A DNA stretch of 9,558 nt, taken from assembly GCA_016205085.1 (NCBI GenBank), contig JACQJN010000035.1:1-9558 (forward strand). The letters run 5' to 3'. The translations under genes and the position numbers were made by a program. Position 1 is the stretch's first letter. Each line of letters begins with the position of its first letter. Of the stretch, positions 1 through 7,132 are shown piece after piece. Source of the stretch: Elusimicrobiota bacterium. GTDB taxonomy: Bacteria > Elusimicrobiota > Elusimicrobia > JACQJN01. Below the pieces are notes generated by a model. The model saw only the letters and a list, made by a program, of their open reading frames with translations. It did no database searches and had not been told where the DNA came from.

Positions 1-1295
1 ACCAACCCCTTAGGCTTGGCGGGGGGCATGGGATCGGAAGTAAATTGGACGCGCACATGAATCGAGGATGTGCTTTTGCTGACCGGAGTAATAGTGAATC
101 CCAGTCCTGGGTCCGCATATGTTTTTCCCACCTGTAAGCCGGCGTCCATCCAAGAGGAAGTCTCGGGGGTCATATCGATCGCGTCGGTAGGATTGGTTCC
201 CAGATGCACCAGCAGCCCATTGAGCACGGTGGGATCGGAAATGGTGCCGTCAAAGCCGCTTGCCTGTCTGTACTCCAAATAATAAGTGTAATTTTTCCCG
301 GCGTATTGTGAGGAGATTTTAAGCCCCCTGGGGACGTTCCCCGGCAATTCTATGGGGGCTATCTCGTATGTACCGCTCTCAGTCACCGCTTGGACCGTCA
401 TCCAGGTCAGAACTTCTTTGAACTTGGCATTAAAATGGTAGGGAGGAGAAGACATGGCGCCCATGATATCGTATGGATCCCCGTACTCGCTTCTGGTACA
501 ACTGGTTTCCGTGGGATCATAAGGCGTGCTCCCGCAGTCCAAAAAGCGCGCATGCCATAACCCCAAATTATGGCCCAACTCGTGTCCCAATATTCTTAAA
601 ACCAGGCTCCCGTTGATCCAGGCGCTGCTGGGGCTTCCCCCCACGGTGCCCAGGCCCCACCACGGGCATGTGTTTTTGGGAAAGGCATAGACACGCCGGC
701 TGTACTTCGTAAAATCTATACCTGCGCTGGCGGCGGCCTTGCTTGCCTCCAGAGCGATGGCGGAATAGTTACAGGGATCATTGACGCTGATCTGCATCGT
801 AAACCAACCGAAAATATCTCCTGAAAACCACGTCTGATTATAAGAGGCTTCTTGGTAAAACCGGTTGGTTGTGCCAAAGAGCACGGAGCTTGCGTAATCT
901 ATCGTATAGGGCTCCGCCTTAAAGTCCTTGAAGTTGAGCAGAAGCATGATGACATTTTGCTCTCCCGTTGGAGCCGGAATAGAGGCAGAGCTGATCACTT
1001 CAAAGCTGCCGGATCCGTCTCCGGGGAGGAGAATCTGGTTGTCCTTCCCAGCGCTTCTTTTGCCTCTGACGCGCACCTTGGAGCCGCTCAATAGGTGTGG
1101 GATTTTTTCTGTGTTTGGAAATATAATCTCCAGAACTTCTCCCCGAAGGGTATGCAGGTAGTAATGGGCGATACTCCGATCGCGATGGTTTTCGATCATG
1201 ACCACCAAGGATCCTTCATGCTCGAGTTCGTCGTTAGCCCATCCCGGTTCGGAGAGAAAGAAAAGGACCAGCATCCAAAAGAAACTGCTCCCCAT
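1..1295 (-). CDS. Secreted gametolysin-like (peptidase M11) zinc metalloprotease, C-terminus cut by window edge
   Basis: This frame stays open from an ATG at 1295 to the window edge, giving 431 visible residues and no stop. It begins with a signal peptide (MGSSFFWMLVLFFLSEPGWA, probable cleavage before NDE), so the product is exported. Residues about 22-109 look like a propeptide or small beta domain, and the catalytic domain starts near residue 110 (TGEQNVIMLLLNF). The zinc site HELGHNLGLWH is at 238-248, followed by ARFLDCG, and the metzincin Met-turn YGDPYDIMG is at 271-279. The long zinc motif with DCG and YGDPxDIMG is typical of the gametolysin family M11. Four cysteines flank the active site and could form disulfides. 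The last residues (PPAKPKGLV, from 424) resemble the start of an Fn3 domain. A strong AGGAGG lies 10 bases upstream of the chosen ATG. The gene follows mutL after 89 bp on the same strand, so co-transcription is possible. The substrate is unknown; extracellular protein or glycoprotein is likely. Confidence 0.9.
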   Translation of the reverse strand, partial: MGSSFFWMLVLFFLSEPGWANDELEHEGSLVVMIENHRDRSIAHYYLHTLRGEVLEIIFPNTEKIPHLLSGSKVRVRGKRSAGKDNQILLPGDGSGSFEVISSASIPAPTGEQNVIMLLLNFKDFKAEPYTIDYASSVLFGTTNRFYQEASYNQTWFSGDIFGWFTMQISVNDPCNYSAIALEASKAAASAGIDFTKYSRRVYAFPKNTCPWWGLGTVGGSPSSAWINGSLVLRILGHELGHNLGLWHARFLDCGSTPYDPTETSCTRSEYGDPYDIMGAMSSPPYHFNAKFKEVLTWMTVQAVTESGTYEIAPIELPGNVPRGLKISSQYAGKNYTYYLEYRQASGFDGTISDPTVLNGLLVHLGTNPTDAIDMTPETSSWMDAGLQVGKTYADPGLGFTITPVSKSTSSIHVRVQFTSDPMPPAKPKGL

Positions 1296-1305
1296 GAAAG
1301 GTTTC

Positions 1306-1311
1306 CCTCCT
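1306..1311 (-). promoter_or_regulatory. Strong Shine-Dalgarno site of the M11 protease gene
   Basis: On the minus strand AGGAGG (within GAGGAGGG) lies 10 bases before the ATG at 1295. This is the clearest ribosome binding site in the window and fixes the protease start. The genes mutL, mutS and the response regulator lack anything comparable. Confidence 0.75.
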
Positions 1312-1332
1312 CATCTAAAGGGTATCAGGCTG

Positions 1333-1362
1333 GGGATACGCAGGGGTTACGGGTGGGTTACG
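1333..1362 (-). promoter_or_regulatory. Three direct repeats in 11-bp phase upstream of the protease gene
   Basis: Read on the plus strand, GGGATACG (1333-1340), GGGTTACG (1344-1351) and GGGTTACG (1355-1362) repeat with an exact period of 11 bp. On the minus strand, towards the protease gene, they read CGTAACCC, CGTAACCC, CGTATCCC with 3-bp spacers. One helical turn between direct repeats is how OmpR/PhoB-type winged-helix response regulators bind. The array is about 37-67 bp upstream of the protease ATG and 22 bp beyond the mutL stop. A weak further copy (GGGTATC, from 1320) is out of phase. I see no convincing -10 box, so an activator site is an inference. Confidence 0.45.
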
Positions 1363-1384
1363 TTTGGATAAAGTGGAACTGTCC

Positions 1385-3133
1385 CTATAAAGGGGGCGGG
1401 CCGGGGCGTTTAAACCGATGGGCCAGTTCTTCGCGGGTGAGTTTTAGGAGGGTGGGCCTTCCGTGGGGGCAGGCGAAGGAGTCCTTGCAGTTTTTAAGCT
1501 CTTCAATGAGGTGAACCGCTTCTTCCTGGCTTAACCTGTCATGGGCCTTGACTGCTTTTTTGCAAGCCATGCTGGCAATGGATTCCCTGCGCGATTCCTC
1601 CGGAGCGGGGCTTCCCAGGCTTTCCGAAAGCCTCTCCAACATCTCCTTTAAATCAGCTGGACCCAGATCAAAAAGAGCGGGAAGGGCATGGATCAGAATA
1701 GAGCTCTTGCCGAAGGCATCCATATCAAATCCATAGTTTTTAAGCTCCTCTTTCCAGGTCAGAACCCTTTGGACCTGGGAAGGGCCCAAGTCCACTTGAA
1801 TGGGGATCATGAGTCTTTGGACTTTGGGGCCTCCATTCTTGAACTGCTCCAAGTAGCGCTCAAAAAGAATCCTTTCCTGAGCCGCATGTTGGTCCAGGAT
1901 CAGAAGCCCCCCTTGCGATTCGTACGCGAGGTAGGTCTTCTCAATTTGACCCAGGTAAGTGAAGGGGGGAATGTACCAACTGGGGCCTTGAGCCTCGTAG
2001 GGGATGGTGTCTTCCCGCACAAGGTAAGTATCGGGCTGCGGGTGCAGAATTCGGTACGGTTCTCGAGGGTCGGGGATTTTGACCCAGGAATGTGCCGCCA
2101 GAGAGGGAGCCTGCTTGGATTTTGAAAGCTCCTTGCGGAGGGTGTTTTGAATGAAATCGAATAATTCGTGCTCGGATCGGAAACGGATCTCTTTTTTCTG
2201 GGGATGGACGTTCACATCGAACTGGGAAGGCGGGATATTTAAAAATAGTACGCAGACCGGATGCTTATGGGAGGGTCTGGAGTCTTCGTAGCTGCGATAC
2301 AGGGCTTGCTGAAGCGTGCGGTTGACGACCGGTCTTTCATTGACAAAGAAATACTGCAGGTTGCGGGAGGAGGCCAGGGCATCCGGCCTGGAAAGAAAAA
2401 CCGTAAGGCGGATGTCCGTCCTTTGAACGGATGCGGTGGTGAGGGTGCGGGTTGTCTCTTCCCCCAGGATTTCCCGGAGGCGTTCCATCCGCGATGGAAA
2501 ATCCCTATTGGATTGAGGGGATAGGTTCAGGGTTTCCTTCCCATCCATTCTCAAGGCAAAGTGTTGTTCCGGATGAGAAAGGGCGGCCTCCTCCAGCACT
2601 CTTAAGATTTGGGCTTTTTCGGAAGAGTCCGATTTTAAAAACTTGGCCCTGGCCGGAGTGTTGAAAAAAAGATTTCGGACTTCGATGAGGGTGCCGGAGA
2701 CGGGAGGGGCTTTCTGTTCTTTGAGAACCTTCCCCCCCTTGAGGGAAATTTTAAATCCTTCCGGAGACTTTTGGAGGCAACTGGACAGCTGTATTTCCGA
2801 GATGGCGGCGATGGAAAAAAGGGCCTCGCCCCTAAACCCGTATGTGGCCAGGTTTTCAAGATCTTCCAGCCCCTCGATTTTGCTTGTGGCGTGTTGAGCG
2901 AATGCCAGACGGCAATTTTCAGGAGACATGCCGCAGCCATTGTCCACCACCCGGATGAGGCGTTTTCCGGCGCCTTCGATCTCAATTTGAGTTTTCAAGG
3001 CCCCGGCATCCAAAGAGTTTTCTAAGAGTTCTTTTAAAACGGAGGCGGGTCTCTCAATCACCTCTCCTGCCGCGATTTTAGAGGCGACTTCTTCAGGGAG
3101 GAGTTTGATTTGACTTAAATTTTGTTTTTCCAT
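1385..3133 (-). CDS. mutL: DNA mismatch repair protein MutL, endonuclease type
   Basis: A 582-residue MutL, the dimeric ATPase that links mismatch-bound MutS to strand removal. The N-terminal GHKL ATPase is complete: IAAGEVIERPASVLKELLEN with E35 and N39, DNGCGM at 64-69, HATSK at 81-85 and GFRGEAL at 99-105. A transducer domain carries NERPV at 265-269 and reaches VNVHPQKKEIRF near 308-318. After a short linker the C-terminal dimerisation domain holds DQHAAQERILFE (414-425), which fits the DQHA(X)2E(X)4E metal-binding endonuclease motif exactly. It also has QRLMIP (439-444), like the beta-clamp-binding motif of Bacillus MutL, then ACKKAVKAHDRL (523-534) and CPHGRP (555-560). These features mark the nicking MutL of bacteria without MutH/Dam. 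The ATG at 3133 lies inside the end of mutS (19-base overlap) with only a weak ribosome site, so translation is probably coupled to mutS. The family length and start agree well. Confidence 0.97.
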   Translation of the reverse strand: MEKQNLSQIKLLPEEVASKIAAGEVIERPASVLKELLENSLDAGALKTQIEIEGAGKRLIRVVDNGCGMSPENCRLAFAQHATSKIEGLEDLENLATYGFRGEALFSIAAISEIQLSSCLQKSPEGFKISLKGGKVLKEQKAPPVSGTLIEVRNLFFNTPARAKFLKSDSSEKAQILRVLEEAALSHPEQHFALRMDGKETLNLSPQSNRDFPSRMERLREILGEETTRTLTTASVQRTDIRLTVFLSRPDALASSRNLQYFFVNERPVVNRTLQQALYRSYEDSRPSHKHPVCVLFLNIPPSQFDVNVHPQKKEIRFRSEHELFDFIQNTLRKELSKSKQAPSLAAHSWVKIPDPREPYRILHPQPDTYLVREDTIPYEAQGPSWYIPPFTYLGQIEKTYLAYESQGGLLILDQHAAQERILFERYLEQFKNGGPKVQRLMIPIQVDLGPSQVQRVLTWKEELKNYGFDMDAFGKSSILIHALPALFDLGPADLKEMLERLSESLGSPAPEESRRESIASMACKKAVKAHDRLSQEEAVHLIEELKNCKDSFACPHGRPTLLKLTREELAHRFKRPGPPPL

Positions 3134-5793
3134 TTGGAGATTTTTTCCAAGGCCTGCTCGGGGCTTAGGCCTTGGATGTCCATCTGTCTTATCTCATCTA
3201 AAATGGGATGTTCCGACCTGCCTGCCGGCAGGCAGGTAAAAGGCAAAAAGGGAGCTTGGGATTCAGGGAGAGATTCTTGAGGAGAAGCGCCCCTCTCCAG
3301 TGTTTCCAAGATTTCACGAGCCCTTTTGATCAAATGGTTGGGCAAGCCCGCCAATTCTGCCACGTGAATGCCATAGGATTTGTCCGCAGGACCCAAAGAG
3401 ATTTTATGGAGAAACACCACCTCTGTCTTGCCTTCGGCATTGGTCCACTCCCGGGCCTCCACATTGAAATTTTTGATGCCTTTAAATCTCTCCGCCAACT
3501 CGGTGAGTTCAAAGTAGTGGGTAGCGAATAGGGTGCGGGGTCCTGTCCCGGGATTGTGCAGGTATTCCAAAACCGCCCAAGCGATGGAGATGCCGTCGTA
3601 TGTGGAGGTGCCTCGGCCCACCTCGTCCAGGATAAGCAGGCTCCTAGGCGTGGCCGAGGCGAGAATGGCGGAGGTTTCCTTCATCTCCACCATGAATGTG
3701 GACTCTCCCCGGGCCAAAGCGTCTTGGGCGCCGATTCGTGTCAAGACCCGATCCACGATGCCGATGCGGGCTTTTTTAGCGGGCACGAAACTTCCCATCT
3801 GAGCCATCAGAACGATGAGGGCGTTTTGCCTTAAATAGGTTGACTTTCCACTCATGTTCGGTCCCGTCAATATGAGGATCTGGGTCTTTTGCGAGTTGAT
3901 TTCCAGATCGTTGGGCACGAATGTTCCAGGAGGAAGGGTCCTTTCCACGATGGGGTGTCTGCCTTCCTCGATTTCTATCTCGAAGCTTAAGTCCACCTTG
4001 GGTTTTGCGTAATCGTTGTGGGAGGCTGCTTCCGCCAGGGACTGAAGGGCATCCAACTCCGAAATCAGGGAGGCAAAATCATGGATGAATTTGTAGCCCT
4101 CCAATGTCTTTTCCCGTAATTGATGGAATAGATGAGACTCCAGGCGCGCAATCTTCTCCTCCGCTCCCAGAATTTTATCCTCCATATTTTTAAGTTCCTG
4201 GGTGATAAACCTTTCGGCGGAGGTGAGGGTTTGTTTACGGATATAGTCTGCGGGAACTTTGGAAAGGTGGGTTCGCGTGATTTCGAAATAGTAACCGAAC
4301 ACGGAGTTAAATCCTACCTTAAGCGACGGGATCTGAGTCCTTTCCCTTTCGCGGGCTTCCAACGCGATCAGCCAGGTCTGGCTGTCCTTTTTTAGGCCTC
4401 GAAGTTCGTCCAGTTCGGAATTATATTTTTCCCGGATCACATTCCCATCCGACAGCCGGAAGGGAGGAGTTTCCGTGAGCGCCCTTTGGAGTTGCTGGCG
4501 CGTGGATTCTAAACGTGTGGAGAGTTGATTGATTTTAGATGTAAGATCCGCCGCGTCGGAAGGAAATCGGTTTTGCTTAAGCCATATTTCCAAGTGGGGC
4601 AGCTGGTCCAAAGAGTTTCTTAAATGGGCGAGATCCTTAGGGCTCGCGGAAGGGCTCACCAGCCGGATGAGCACTCTCTGCAGATCCGACACTTTTTCCA
4701 GAATTTCGGCCAGCTCGCGCCGCGCGGGATTGTTTTCCAGGAGCTCCTGAACCTGATTCTGTCTTTTCTCTATCTCGTTGGGATCGGTCAGGGGCTGGAG
4801 GATCCAGGTTTTAAGTTTACGGCTTCCCATGGGGGTGCGGGCATGGTCCAATATGCCCCACAGGGTATGCCGGCGATCCCCCGTGGAAGCCTGTACCAAC
4901 TCCAGGGTTCGAATGGCGGTTTCATCCAACTGCATGTTTTGGTAGGGTTCGCGGTAGATGGGATGCAGGGTATCCCGCAGATGGGGCTCGTTTTCCAGGA
5001 TGTATTTTCTGGCTTTGAGGGCGGCGCGCAGAGCCAGAGGTTTTGTCCTCCACTCCTCCGGATCCGGCCATTCCGCGGAAATTTCCAGGGACAGGCGAGG
5101 GGTGTCGTAAAACGTGATGGAGGTTTTTGGACTTAAGACCTCCTTTATTTTTACTTTTTCGGTTGTTGCATGGGTGAGCAGAATTTCGGCGGGAGAGGTC
5201 CGAGCCAAAAGGGTGAAGAGTTGTTTTTGGTGGGGATCGCTTAAAGATTGGGTGGCCCAGAATTCCCCCGTGGAGACCTCCACCAGGGCCAGTCCCCATC
5301 CCACAAGATCCATTTCCAGAACAGCGAGATAGTTGGGAGAGGCGGCCTCCAGAAGTTCCTCCTCTACAATGGTGCCCGGAGTGATCAGGCGCACCACCTC
5401 CCTTTTGACCAGCCCCTTGGCCTTGGAGGGGTCCTCCGTTTGCTCGCAGACGGCCACCTTGAGGCCGGCCTTTAGGAGCTTGCCGATATAGGCGGTGGCG
5501 GAGTGGTGGGGAATTCCGCACATGGGGAGACCTTGTCTTTGAGTCAGGAGCAGACCCAGGATGGGAGAGGCGATCTTGGCGTCCGTCCCGAACATTTCAT
5601 AAAAATCTCCCAACCGGAAGAAAAGGATGGCTTGGGGATATCGGTTTTTCAGGGTTTGGTATTGCCGCATCAAAGGGGTGTCCGTGGGCACAGTTCTGCT
5701 TCCCACGGTCCCTGGGGAAAGGTCCGCAGGACCTATGGGGTCCCCGGGGACGGAATCGCTGGTAGTAGAGGTTGGATTCACAGTGTAGACCAT
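3115..5793 (-). CDS. mutS: DNA mismatch repair protein MutS
   Basis: MutS1-type mismatch sensor and ABC-family ATPase. From the ATG at 5793 it has 892 residues. The mismatch-reading FYE motif (F64, E66 in FFRLGDFYEMFG) is in the N-terminal domain. Connector, lever and clamp domains follow (about 150-600). The ATPase has Walker A GPNMSGKST (644-652), signature region GESTFMVEMKE (696-706), Walker B LLILDEVGRG (719-728) and ATHY (757-760). The C-terminal linker contains TCLPAGR (853-859), encoded entirely by a perfect 22-bp palindrome, before the helical tail. The start is uncertain. Related MutS proteins begin a few residues before TPxMxQY, here T39. The GTG at 5691 (giving M-PTDTPLMRQY) with an upstream GGGAAG fits that better, whereas the ATG at 5793 has no ribosome site and overlaps a candidate -10 box. 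Residues 1-34 may therefore be untranslated leader. It is the first gene of the mutS-mutL pair. Confidence 0.96.
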   Translation of the reverse strand: MVYTVNPTSTTSDSVPGDPIGPADLSPGTVGSRTVPTDTPLMRQYQTLKNRYPQAILFFRLGDFYEMFGTDAKIASPILGLLLTQRQGLPMCGIPHHSATAYIGKLLKAGLKVAVCEQTEDPSKAKGLVKREVVRLITPGTIVEEELLEAASPNYLAVLEMDLVGWGLALVEVSTGEFWATQSLSDPHQKQLFTLLARTSPAEILLTHATTEKVKIKEVLSPKTSITFYDTPRLSLEISAEWPDPEEWRTKPLALRAALKARKYILENEPHLRDTLHPIYREPYQNMQLDETAIRTLELVQASTGDRRHTLWGILDHARTPMGSRKLKTWILQPLTDPNEIEKRQNQVQELLENNPARRELAEILEKVSDLQRVLIRLVSPSASPKDLAHLRNSLDQLPHLEIWLKQNRFPSDAADLTSKINQLSTRLESTRQQLQRALTETPPFRLSDGNVIREKYNSELDELRGLKKDSQTWLIALEARERERTQIPSLKVGFNSVFGYYFEITRTHLSKVPADYIRKQTLTSAERFITQELKNMEDKILGAEEKIARLESHLFHQLREKTLEGYKFIHDFASLISELDALQSLAEAASHNDYAKPKVDLSFEIEIEEGRHPIVERTLPPGTFVPNDLEINSQKTQILILTGPNMSGKSTYLRQNALIVLMAQMGSFVPAKKARIGIVDRVLTRIGAQDALARGESTFMVEMKETSAILASATPRSLLILDEVGRGTSTYDGISIAWAVLEYLHNPGTGPRTLFATHYFELTELAERFKGIKNFNVEAREWTNAEGKTEVVFLHKISLGPADKSYGIHVAELAGLPNHLIKRAREILETLERGASPQESLPESQAPFLPFTCLPAGRSEHPILDEIRQMDIQGLSPEQALEKISKWKNKI
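3216..3237. repeat. Perfect 22-bp palindrome inside mutS (REP-like element)
   Basis: ACCTGCCTGCC is followed at once by its reverse complement GGCAGGCAGGT, an uninterrupted 22-bp palindrome. It is read in frame by mutS as TCLPAGR in the poorly conserved linker between ATPase and C-terminal tail. Its core (CTGCCT..AGGCAG) is shared with the 24-bp palindrome at 7102-7125; only the central bases differ (GCCGGC against ACCGGT). Two dispersed copies of one design in 9.5 kb point to an interspersed palindromic repeat family. Confidence 0.75.
5720..5751. repeat. Cluster of GC-rich inverted repeats at the mutS 5' end
   Basis: A perfect 12-bp palindrome GTCCCCGGGGAC (5740-5751) is followed by a 6-bp-stem hairpin AGGTCC-GCA-GGACCT (5720-5734). 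A related GGTCCCTGGGG lies just beyond, near 5708. If mutS starts at GTG 5691, these hairpins sit in its mRNA leader, 29 to 60 bases before the start codon, and could affect translation or mRNA stability. If it starts at 5793, they encode the Pro/Gly-rich stretch SVPGDPIGPADLSPGT. A similar 11-bp core at 3382-3392 encodes the conserved GPADKSYG of MutS and is probably coincidence. Confidence 0.5.
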
Positions 5794-5821
5794 TTTAGCA
5801 ATTTGTTGTCCGAAGAGCCAA
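5792..5821 (-). promoter_or_regulatory. Candidate sigma-70-type promoter for mutS-mutL
   Basis: On the minus strand TTGGCT (5821-5816) and TAAAAT (5797-5792) are 18 bases apart. The -10 box overlaps the ATG at 5793, so a transcript from here would start near 5785 and exclude that ATG. This supports a downstream mutS start. The spacing and -10 are fair and the -35 is weak. Confidence 0.4.
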
Positions 5822-5832
5822 ATTGGTATGAT
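5803..5832 (+). promoter_or_regulatory. Candidate sigma-70-type promoter for the phosphoesterase gene
   Basis: TTGTTG (5803-5808) and TATGAT (5827-5832) are 18 bases apart. Transcription would start near 5839, leaving a leader of about 14 bases to ATG 5853, or practically none to the alternative GTG at 5841. Its -35 box lies back to back with that of the mutS promoter candidate, 7 bp apart, so the two polymerases could not bind at once. Confidence 0.45.
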
Positions 5833-5852
5833 GGAGGTTCGTGCAGGATTTT

Positions 5853-6983
5853 ATGAAGTGGACCGTCTTTGTTTTTTCCTCATGGATTTGGTTCTGCGCC
5901 TCTGTGTGGGGGCTTTCACCGGAGGCCTCTTGGGAAAGTCAGGCTCACCTATTTTCCATTCAGTTTGATGGAGCTCAGGATTTAAGGAGAGGTTTGGGAT
6001 TGGTAGTTCCTGGTTTTACCCGCGGGACTCTAAGCACATCTTCCCGATTTATTCTGCGAAATTCTCAGGTTCATGGAGCTGGGACAGTTTCACCTCCTCC
6101 TATCCCGGAAGAGTTTCCCCAGACTTGGCGGACAGAGAACCAGATCCGCGTGCTGGGGGAGAAGGAGTGTCCGGCTCCCTGCTCTCTGCGTTTTGCGGTG
6201 ATGGGGGATTCAAGGCCGGAGCGCAAGTGGTTTTTAAAACCTTTCTATCCTCCCAAGCGATCCGGGGAGATATTTCATCGCATTTTAAAACAGGCGCAAG
6301 GATTGGGATTGGATTTTTCCATGCATGTGGGCGATCTGGTCTCCAATGGAAAACCGGAGGAGTATCAGGCCTTTCTGGATGTTTTAGAGCCTAAAGTCTC
6401 CTGGCCCTTTCTGACGGTGGTAGGAAATCATGAGCTCTTGGAAACCCAGGGGGGGAATCTGCCCGTCCATTACGAGGAGGCGTTCGGCCCTCTCAACTAC
6501 TTCTTTGATTTCCGTGGGTTCCGCTTTGTCGTGGTGAATACGGCGGACTACGATATTACGGGTGAGGAGCTTCTCTGGCTCGAGAAAGTGCTGGACACCC
6601 CTCTGCGCAAGGTTGTGTTTACTCATACCCCTCCTATGCAGGTGACTGCCTGGACTGAGTTTTTATGGCTCAATGAGGGCGGGTTTGAAGAGGGCAGCCA
6701 GGGCTTTACGGATCTTTTGGCGGAGCGCCGCGTGGAGCGGGTGTATGTGGGGCATCTGCACGGTTTTGGGGTGGCGGAATACAAAGGAGTAAGGTATGTC
6801 CTTTCCGCGGGGGGCGGCTCACCCCTTTACCCCTGGAAACCAGTCAAACATCGGTTTTATAATTTTGTTTTGGTGGAGGTGGATTCGCGGGGGCGTCTTC
6901 AGGAAACGGTTTATCTGTTGTACAAAGATGGGCGGATGGTGACCAGGCCTATCAGTGATTTTGCGGCTCCCCTTCGATTTTAA
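5853..6983 (+). CDS. Secreted calcineurin-like metallophosphoesterase
   Basis: A 376-residue protein from ATG 5853. A signal peptide is obvious (MKWTVFVFSSWIWFCASVWG, residues 1-20), so it should act outside the cytoplasm. Residues about 30-105 have no recognised domain and end in a Cys pair (ECPAPC). The metallophosphoesterase fold follows with its metal ligands in order: GDSR (118-121), where Arg replaces the usual His of the first motif, GDLV (160-163), GNHE (191-194), H258 in VVFTHTPP, and GHLHG (300-304). These build the two-metal centre that hydrolyses phosphomono- or diesters. The substrate cannot be read from sequence. The start is chosen for the signal peptide and AGGA four bases upstream; an in-frame GTG at 5841 adds MQDF and would suit a leaderless mRNA. 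The gene is monocistronic, divergent from mutS and convergent with the XRE regulator, and ends before a clear terminator. Confidence 0.92.
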   Translation: MKWTVFVFSSWIWFCASVWGLSPEASWESQAHLFSIQFDGAQDLRRGLGLVVPGFTRGTLSTSSRFILRNSQVHGAGTVSPPPIPEEFPQTWRTENQIRVLGEKECPAPCSLRFAVMGDSRPERKWFLKPFYPPKRSGEIFHRILKQAQGLGLDFSMHVGDLVSNGKPEEYQAFLDVLEPKVSWPFLTVVGNHELLETQGGNLPVHYEEAFGPLNYFFDFRGFRFVVVNTADYDITGEELLWLEKVLDTPLRKVVFTHTPPMQVTAWTEFLWLNEGGFEEGSQGFTDLLAERRVERVYVGHLHGFGVAEYKGVRYVLSAGGGSPLYPWKPVKHRFYNFVLVEVDSRGRLQETVYLLYKDGRMVTRPISDFAAPLRF

Positions 6984-7011
6984 CCCGAATTCCCCATCAG
7001 TTGTGGAATTC

Positions 7012-7028
7012 CCTGCGCAGAGCGCAGG
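7012..7028 (+). repeat. Perfect 7-bp hairpin with AGA loop
   Basis: CCTGCGC-AGA-GCGCAGG forms a GC-rich stem in the phosphoesterase 3' region. No T-run follows, so it is not a terminator by itself. A hairpin of the same shape (7-bp stem, AGA loop, unrelated stem sequence) lies at 7561-7577 on the other side of the regulator gene. Confidence 0.5.
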
Positions 7029-7101
7029 ACGGGCCTCGCCCTGGGTTACCCCGTGCAGCACAGACTCAGAGCGTCCGCGCTGCACGCCCTTTGGGGAATT
7101 C

Positions 7102-7132
7102 TGCCTGCCTACCGGTAGGCAGGCATTTTTTT
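7102..7132 (+). terminator. Rho-independent terminator built from a 24-bp perfect palindrome
   Basis: TGCCTGCCTACC is followed directly by its reverse complement GGTAGGCAGGCA (7102-7125) and then by seven T (7126-7132). As RNA this gives a strong GC-rich hairpin with a U-tract, about 120 bases after the phosphoesterase stop codon. On the minus strand no T-run follows, so it should end only plus-strand transcription. The palindrome shares its outer arms with the element in mutS (3216-3237), so a dispersed repeat appears to serve as a terminator here. Confidence 0.75.

Noticed and set aside
1296..1384. Search for a mutL terminator or a clear protease promoter in the 89-bp gap
   Set aside because: Only a 4-bp stem without a T-run lies at the mutL end, and the -10-like TTAGAT is too weak to call.
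1095..1514. Plus-strand open frame of 139 codons crossing the protease-mutL gap
   Set aside because: It overlaps the start of the protease gene and the end of mutL antisense, and its protein resembles nothing and has no ribosome site.
3382..3392. GTCCGCAGGAC inside mutS, matching the core of the hairpin at 5720-5734
   Set aside because: It encodes the conserved GPADKSYG segment of MutS, so protein constraint explains it. I do not count it as a repeat copy.
4922..5521. A 199-codon open frame on the minus strand inside mutS, rich in Gly, Arg, Ser and Pro
   Set aside because: It is the alternative frame of a clearly functional mutS. The translation is low-complexity with no domain or start signal, so it is a shadow of codon composition.
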